DNA of 64,000 nt, taken from assembly GCA_937874695.1 (NCBI GenBank), contig CALNAJ010000014.1, positions 53,764-117,763 of the forward strand, given 5' to 3'. Origin of the DNA: an uncultured Lactobacillus sp. Its GTDB lineage: Bacteria; Bacillota; Bacilli; Lactobacillales; Lactobacillaceae. Positions 59,123-64,000 of this stretch are shown piece after piece. A program made the position numbers and the translations under genes. The notes under the pieces were generated by a model that did not search any database, had not been told where the DNA came from, and was given only the letters and a program-made list of their open reading frames with translations. Position 1 is the stretch's first letter. Every line of letters starts with the position of its first letter.

Positions 59123-60634
59123 TTAAGCTTCAAGGTCGTCGATGACTTCCTGAGCCACGACAGGATCCGTGGCGTAGGGGGTATCGACACCGTTGATTTT
59201 TTGATAAGCATCCTGGCCCTTGCCAGCAAGAATCACGAGGTCGTCATTCGTTGCTGTTGCAATGGCGTGGTGGATGGCGTCTTCTCGTTGCGGAATGATC
59301 GTTGTCTGCACCTTGGTATGGTCGATATAACTATCGATTTCCTTGGCAATGGCAATCGGGTCTTCGTGACCTGGATCATCCGTCGTTAAAAAGGCGACGT
59401 TAGCGTAATCGTTCAACGCTTTGGCAAAGCCTTCGCGCCGGTCCTCACCCTTATCGCCGGTGCTTCCCAAGACCGCCGTGATTCGGTGATCCGGAAATTG
59501 GGCGTGTAAGAAGTGGAGGAGGGCGTTCATGCTCCCCCAATCGTGGGCGTAATCAATGTAGACCGTTCCATGTTGCTTAGTGGTCAACACTTCCATCCGT
59601 CCCGGAATGGTGGTATTTGCCAGTCCCGTTTGCATATCGGTCACGTGGGCGCCAGCCAAGGCACTGGCTAGAATCGCCGCCGTGGCGTTGCTCTGATTGA
59701 AGTCGCCGGGAACGGAGACGCTGTAAGTCGTTGCCAAATCGGCAAGCCGTTCAGTGTCCTGGTTGACGGTCAACCGGAATTTGCTAGCGGTCAACGTGGC
59801 TTCCTCACTGGTAAGTGAGACCGTCGCGTTGGGCTGGTCGACGCCATAGGTGAAGATGTGATCGAGGGCCGTTGAGACCGTCGCTGCTGCCAGAACCTCG
59901 TCGAAGTGGTCGGTATCTGCATCAATGATACAGTTATCTGAGTTCAACATTAACTGCATTTTGCAGAAAAGGTAGTTGGCAAAGTTTGGGTGCTCGTTGA
60001 CTCCAATGTGGTCGGGGGAAATGTTCAAGAACAGTCCCACGTTGAACTTTAATCCGTAGACGCGGTCTAACAGGTAGGCCTGCGAAGCAACTTCCATGAC
60101 TAGAACCTTCTGCCCGTTAGTCACGGCCTGTCGCATTTCCCGAAAGATATCGAAGGACTCCGCCGTGGTCAGGTGGGCCTTGAATTGGTCTTCAGGTTTA
60201 GGGCCCAAGATGTGATTGATCGTGGAGAACATCGCAACTTGTTTAGGGAAAGTCTGTTCCAGGATATTTCTGGTGAAATACGTGGAGGTCGTCTTGCCCT
60301 TGGTCCCGGTATACCCGATGACGAAGAGGTCATTCTGCGGAAAGCCAAAGTACAGCTGAGCGGCTAAGGATAAGGCCTTGCGCACGTCGGTCACGAAGAT
60401 TCCGGGGGTGGCAATGTCGTAGTCCTTTTCAGCCAAATAGCAACTGGCACCGTTGGCTACGGCTTGGTGAAGGTAGTCCACGGAGAAGTTGAATCCTTTG
60501 CAAACAAAGAGGCTATTGGCGCTGACTTTGCGGGAGTCATAAGCTAACCCGTCAAAATCGACGTCGTCAGATAGCGTTGTTCCCTGATACAGATTGTGTT
60601 CCTGGAGGAGCGCTATCAGCTGGTTTACTCTCAT
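59123..60634 (-). CDS. murE: UDP-N-acetylmuramoyl-tripeptide synthetase MurE
   Basis: MurE adds the third amino acid of the peptidoglycan stem peptide. The 503-residue product has the N-terminal UDP-binding domain (AYDSRKVSANSLFVCKG), the Mur-ligase P-loop GYTGTKGKTTS (about 107-117), and central NISPDHIGVNEHPNFANY. In the specificity position it reads TTDDPGHEDP, not the DNPR motif of diaminopimelate-adding enzymes, which favours lysine. That matches the Lys-type wall of this genus, but is inferred. I chose the ATG at 60634, preceded by AGAGG; it lies 20 bases after lysS, so the two are one operon. Confidence 0.92.
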   Translation of the reverse strand: MRVNQLIALLQEHNLYQGTTLSDDVDFDGLAYDSRKVSANSLFVCKGFNFSVDYLHQAVANGASCYLAEKDYDIATPGIFVTDVRKALSLAAQLYFGFPQNDLFVIGYTGTKGKTTSTYFTRNILEQTFPKQVAMFSTINHILGPKPEDQFKAHLTTAESFDIFREMRQAVTNGQKVLVMEVASQAYLLDRVYGLKFNVGLFLNISPDHIGVNEHPNFANYLFCKMQLMLNSDNCIIDADTDHFDEVLAAATVSTALDHIFTYGVDQPNATVSLTSEEATLTASKFRLTVNQDTERLADLATTYSVSVPGDFNQSNATAAILASALAGAHVTDMQTGLANTTIPGRMEVLTTKQHGTVYIDYAHDWGSMNALLHFLHAQFPDHRITAVLGSTGDKGEDRREGFAKALNDYANVAFLTTDDPGHEDPIAIAKEIDSYIDHTKVQTTIIPQREDAIHHAIATATNDDLVILAGKGQDAYQKINGVDTPYATDPVVAQEVIDDLEA

Positions 60635-60653
60635 TCGATTGCCTCTTTTCGGA

Positions 60654-62165
60654 TTAGTCGTTTGGCCGCATGGTTGGGAAGAGCATGACATCGCGAATTG
60701 ATGCGGAGTCGGTCAGTAACATCGTCATTCGATCGATACCGATTCCGAGACCACCAGTAGGCGGCATACCGTATTCCATAGCTTCGATATAGTCAGAGTC
60801 AATCCCATGAGCTTCTTCGTTCCCGGCAGCCCGTTCAGTATCTTGAGCTTCGAAACGTTGACGTTGGTCGATAGGGTCGTTTAATTCCGTAAAGGCATTC
60901 CCGAATTCATCACCGTTAATGTAGAGCTCGAACCGGTCGGTAAACCGAGGGTCCTTAGGGTTCTTCTTAGCCAGTGGTGAGATTTCAACGGGGTGACCGT
61001 AGATAAAGGTAGGGTTGATCAAGTTGTCTTGAACCTTTTCTTCGAAGATGGCGTTGATGATGTGGCCAACCTTCCAGTATGGTTCGCAGTGAATGCCGTT
61101 TTCTTCGGCTAACTTCCGGGCGTCTTCATCAGACATTGGTTGCCAGAAGTCGATGCCAGTAGCGTCCTTAACGGCGTCAACCATGTGAACCCGCTTGAAG
61201 TCAGAGTCGAGGTCAATGTCCTTACCTTGGTAAGTCAATTTCCCAGAACCGTTGACCTTGTTAGCCACATAACGGAAGATGTTTTCCGTTAAGTCCATAA
61301 CATCGGTGTAGTCGGCGTAGGCCGTATAAACTTCAACCATGTTGAATTCAGGGTTGTGCCGTAAGTCGGTCCCTTCATTGCGGAAGTCTTTGCCCAGTTC
61401 GTAAACCTTTTCCATACCACCGACGATTAAACGCTTGAGGTAGAGTTCGGTTGCAATCCGCAAGTACAATGGAATATCAAAGGCGTTGGAGTGGGTCACG
61501 AATGGCCGTGCTTCAGCACCACCAGCTTCAGTCTGAAGGACGGGGGTGTCGACTTCCAAGTAACCTTCGTTGTCGAGGTATTCCCGAATAGCCTTCTTGA
61601 TTTGAGTAACCTTGATAAACCGATCAAAGCTATCGTGGTTCGCAATCAAGTCCAGGTACCGTTGACGGTAGATGGTTTCAGGGTTCGTCAGACCATGGTA
61701 CTTGTCTGGTAATGGCCGTAAAGCCTTGGATAAGAATTCAAAGTCAGTGAAACGTAAAGTTAAGGCACCGGTGTTTGTCTTGATGACGTAACCCTTGGCA
61801 CCAATGAAGTCCCCTAAATCTAACGTCTTATAGAGAGCGTATTTGTCTTCGCCAAGTTCGTCTTGACGGGCGTAACCTTGGACGACACCAGTTCTGTCGA
61901 GCAAATCGATAAACCCGGCCTTGCCGCTGCCACGCTTACCGGTAATCCGACCCGCAACAGCAACATAATGTTTGTCTTCCATCAGCTCTTCTTTGTCATA
62001 CTTATCGTATTTTTCAGTGAGCGACTTACTGTCGTCAGTTCTATCGAAGCGGTGACCGAAAGGCGCGATGCCCTGTTCTTGTAAATTGTTCATTTTATCC
62101 CGACGAACCTGCATCTGATCATTCAGATCGGTCGGTGCGGCATTATTATTTTTGCTGTTACCCAT
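60654..62165 (-). CDS. lysS: Lysyl-tRNA synthetase, class II
   Basis: LysRS charges tRNA-Lys. The 503-residue product has the OB-fold anticodon-binding domain (about 65-170, KHYVAVAGRITGKRGSGKAGF). The class II catalytic motifs follow: motif 2 FRNEGTDLRHNPEF and motif 3 GGLGIGIDRMTMLL. I chose the ATG at 62165, seven bases after AGGAGG; the 30-bp in-frame extension upstream has no site. murE follows in the same operon, coupling a lysine-using tRNA enzyme with a probably lysine-adding cell-wall ligase. I saw no T-box leader. Confidence 0.97.
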   Translation of the reverse strand: MGNSKNNNAAPTDLNDQMQVRRDKMNNLQEQGIAPFGHRFDRTDDSKSLTEKYDKYDKEELMEDKHYVAVAGRITGKRGSGKAGFIDLLDRTGVVQGYARQDELGEDKYALYKTLDLGDFIGAKGYVIKTNTGALTLRFTDFEFLSKALRPLPDKYHGLTNPETIYRQRYLDLIANHDSFDRFIKVTQIKKAIREYLDNEGYLEVDTPVLQTEAGGAEARPFVTHSNAFDIPLYLRIATELYLKRLIVGGMEKVYELGKDFRNEGTDLRHNPEFNMVEVYTAYADYTDVMDLTENIFRYVANKVNGSGKLTYQGKDIDLDSDFKRVHMVDAVKDATGIDFWQPMSDEDARKLAEENGIHCEPYWKVGHIINAIFEEKVQDNLINPTFIYGHPVEISPLAKKNPKDPRFTDRFELYINGDEFGNAFTELNDPIDQRQRFEAQDTERAAGNEEAHGIDSDYIEAMEYGMPPTGGLGIGIDRMTMLLTDSASIRDVMLFPTMRPND

Positions 62166-62317
62166 GTTGTGTCCTCCTATTAAGTATTGATTCAAAAGTT
62201 CTGTGAATCCAGACCTCCCTTAAATTTAGTTGATTTTAGGTCAATAAGCAAGCCTAATCGCCCGTTAAATAAGGAAAAAAGTGAAAATTGAAAATGGTAT
62301 TCGGGACATTCTGGGAA

Positions 62318-62331
62318 TGAAAACGCTTTAC
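62318..62331. promoter_or_regulatory. cre-like sequence between lysS and the MFS gene
   Basis: TGAAAACGCTTTAC matches the first twelve positions of the CcpA cre consensus but not the final CA. It lies about 90 bases before the MFS gene. Confidence 0.3.
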
Positions 62332-62421
62332 CGAATAATTGGTTCATTTTCTCTGGATAGGTGGTTTCGATGTTCTGGGGAAACGTGATAGACTGATGGT
62401 TATTGTGAGGAGGCGTTTGGC

Positions 62422-63606
62422 ATGTACAAGGTGATCCGGTCCTTGTGGCCGCTATTGCTGCTGGGATTACTGGTCAATACGGCTTACAGCGTGATGTGGC
62501 CGTTAACAACGATTTATCTACATAATAACCTCAAGCTGAGCTTGGTTGTCAGTGGGGTGATTCTCGCGGCGTACTCAGGATTTAACGTGTTAGGCGGTTA
62601 TCTCGGCGGGGTCTTGACCGATCGTTTCCATGCCAAGCGGGTGGGCCTTGGTCTACTGGGTGGTTTAGTCCTCGATGCAGTGATTGGCTTCTTTTGGAAT
62701 GGTCGGCTGGCATATCCCATCGTGCTGATCATCTTTGGTCTCCTGACGGGAGGAATGCTGACGTTGATTACGGCGGTAGCGGCACATCTCAGCCGGGGGA
62801 GTGGCCGCGTCTTCAATGTTCTCTATATCTCCATTAACTTAGGCCTAGTCGTGGGAACCGCAAGTATTGGGGTCCTCTTTCACCACAGTCTAAAACCTAT
62901 TTTCTTTCTATTAATTGTGTGTTATCTATTGGCGACTGGCTTGTGGGCCAAATATGCAGGGAGACTGTCGCAGCCCGTTCGCGGAATTCGCAAGGCTACG
63001 GTTGCGTCTCAGAATTCAACTAAGCACAAACAGTTAGGCATCATGCAAATTGGACTGGTTCTCGTGAGTCTGACGCTGATGTGGCTAACCTATGCTCAGT
63101 GGATGAGTAACGTTTCCGTTTATATCCAGAATCAGGGATTGGGTATCCGTCTGTATAGTCACTTGTGGGTATACAATGGGCTTCTCCTAATTGTCGTACA
63201 ATCTTTGATGACCAAAGTCAGTCGGGTCAAGGCTTTACCGGCACAAATCGTTATCGGTTTGGGGGCAATTGGTGGGTCGTTTCTTCTATTAAGTAGTGCA
63301 ACTGGTACGGGTGTCTTATTTATAGCGATGACCTTACTGACTTTGGGGGAAGCTATCTACGTACCAGGGGTACCTGCATTGATTAACGTATACACAGTTG
63401 GTAATGAGGGTAAGTACCAGGGACTGGTTAATGCATTCTCTTCATTAGGAAAAGCAATTGGCCCCGTGATGGGCGGATTAGTTATTGGTGCATCACAGGA
63501 TTTTTCGCGATTGTTTTTGATCTGTGCCGCGGTCAATGGTCTTGTTATGCTGGCGGTGGTCGTTGGTGTCCTTCCAGGATTGAAAAAAGTGGACGAACCA
63601 TTATGA
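62422..63606 (+). CDS. MFS transporter (multidrug-efflux type)
   Basis: The 394-residue product has twelve predicted membrane segments with the 6+6 arrangement and a central loop near 190-205 (RGIRKATVASQNSTKHKQ). Motif A is GGVLTDRFHAKRVGLGLLGGL after segment 2. ALINVYTVGNEGKYQGLVNAFSSLGKAIGPVMGG near the C-terminus is typical of MdtH/YttB-like exporters. AGGAGG precedes the ATG. Substrate unknown. A weak hairpin terminator lies between it and the rRNA promoters. Confidence 0.88.
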   Translation: MYKVIRSLWPLLLLGLLVNTAYSVMWPLTTIYLHNNLKLSLVVSGVILAAYSGFNVLGGYLGGVLTDRFHAKRVGLGLLGGLVLDAVIGFFWNGRLAYPIVLIIFGLLTGGMLTLITAVAAHLSRGSGRVFNVLYISINLGLVVGTASIGVLFHHSLKPIFFLLIVCYLLATGLWAKYAGRLSQPVRGIRKATVASQNSTKHKQLGIMQIGLVLVSLTLMWLTYAQWMSNVSVYIQNQGLGIRLYSHLWVYNGLLLIVVQSLMTKVSRVKALPAQIVIGLGAIGGSFLLLSSATGTGVLFIAMTLLTLGEAIYVPGVPALINVYTVGNEGKYQGLVNAFSSLGKAIGPVMGGLVIGASQDFSRLFLICAAVNGLVMLAVVVGVLPGLKKVDEPL

Positions 63607-63655
63607 ACTTTATATTAGGGAACACACGGCCGACCCGTATCGAAATGCTGTCAAT

Positions 63656-63677
63656 AAGGTGAGTCATTCGCCTTTTG
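63656..63677 (+). terminator. Weak terminator after the MFS gene
   Basis: AAGGTGA pairs with TCGCCTT (one G.U), followed by TT and an A/T-rich region. Confidence 0.5.
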
Positions 63678-63706
63678 AAAAAGATGCAATTTTTTTGCAA
63701 TTTTTG

Positions 63707-63735
63707 TTGACGATTGTCCCCCTGGTTGGTATAGT
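63707..63735 (+). promoter_or_regulatory. rRNA operon promoter P1
   Basis: TTGACG (63707-63712) and TATAGT (63730-63735) have a 17-base spacer. A and T tracts lie upstream. Confidence 0.7.
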
Positions 63736-63795
63736 TATATCCGTTGCCAATTCACAACGACAAGCTAGACCAATTTAAAAGATTGAAATTGCTTG

Positions 63796-63825
63796 TTGAC
63801 AGATGAGTTGATAACGTGATATGAT
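63796..63825 (+). promoter_or_regulatory. rRNA operon promoter P2
   Basis: TTGACA (63796-63801) and TATGAT (63820-63825) have an 18-base spacer. Confidence 0.85.
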
Positions 63826-63887
63826 TACTAAGTTGTCGCGTTTGCGATAGCCAATCAGCGAGAAACGTTGTTAAATCAAACTTCTTG

Positions 63888-63916
63888 TTGACATCACATC
63901 AGTAACATGATATGAT
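63888..63916 (+). promoter_or_regulatory. rRNA operon promoter P3
   Basis: TTGACA (63888-63893) and TATGAT (63911-63916) have a 17-base spacer. Flanking sequence (TTGTTGACA and GATATGATTA) repeats that of P2. Confidence 0.88.
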
Positions 63917-63922
63917 TATTAA

Positions 63923-64000
63923 GTTGATTGATACGTCAATTAACTAAGTAGACCTTTGAAAACTGAACATTGTTTCGACAAACCAAATATGTGTAGGGCG
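63923..64000 (+). other. Leader of an rRNA operon; 16S gene begins beyond the window
   Basis: The sequence after P3 contains GACCTTTGAAAACTGAACA, a leader/spacer motif seen upstream of rRNA genes in lactobacilli. The start of mature 16S (AGAGTTTGAT) is not reached before base 64000. Confidence 0.7.

Noticed and set aside
62166..62421. T-box leader for lysS
   Set aside because: No T-box sequence, specifier hairpin or terminator is seen; only a modest promoter precedes the gene.
1..64000. CRISPR arrays, prophage, insertion sequences or tRNA genes
   Set aside because: I looked for regular short repeats, transposase motifs, phage genes and tRNA-like ends and saw none.

Overview
The window looks like the replication-origin region of a low-to-mid GC lactic acid bacterium of the family Lactobacillaceae, most like the Levilactobacillus (L. 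brevis) group. The evidence is the order dnaA / oriC / rpmH-rnpA-yidC-jag-mnmE-mnmG, strong AGGAGG ribosome sites, PepC, RexAB in place of AddAB/RecBCD, a xyloside transporter with a GH43 beta-xylosidase, and a BspA-like exported protein. Genus and species are inferred; no rRNA body lies in the window to confirm them.

Layout. 1-313 is the start of dnaA on the minus strand. 314-845 is oriC with about seven DnaA boxes. 850-7489 is the translation, membrane-insertion and tRNA-modification block (rpmH, rnpA, yidC, jag, mnmE, mnmG). It is interrupted at about 2340-2950 by a non-coding region of repeated long hairpins. 7600-20500 is a mosaic of small membrane proteins, an orphan Phd-type antitoxin, a HAD phosphatase, BrnQ, a GNAT enzyme, a hotdog thioesterase, a condensation-fold acyltransferase, a BspA-like surface protein, a drug exporter, signal peptidase I and two tandem YczE-like proteins. 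20500-27550 holds a MarR regulator, a TetR-controlled ABC exporter, a LysR/old-yellow-enzyme pair and pepC. 27600-32040 has small membrane proteins, a lipoprotein, an exported nuclease and cardiolipin synthase.

32265-36806 is a catabolic island: an AraC regulator, a GPH-family transporter and a GH43 enzyme. Its leader carries a promoter, a cre-like site and a possible 17-codon peptide. 37216-48607 holds DUF2207 and YfhO membrane proteins, a purine permease with PurBox-like sites, an aldo/keto reductase, a polysaccharide deacetylase and an M20 peptidase. 48899-56300 is rexB-rexA behind a LexA-like box. 56358-62165 contains a thiolase, an unrecognised basic-tailed protein and the lysS-murE operon. 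After an MFS exporter, the window ends in three tandem strong promoters and the leader of an rRNA operon whose 16S gene starts beyond the end.

Five sites matching the ParB-binding parS palindrome (three perfect, two with one mismatch) lie between 12.7 and 45.7 kb, as expected beside an origin, but parA/parB themselves are not in the window. The least explained element is the repeated hairpin region between yidC and jag. Its helices change in a paired way between copies while the internal loop stays the same, which suggests a conserved RNA structure.
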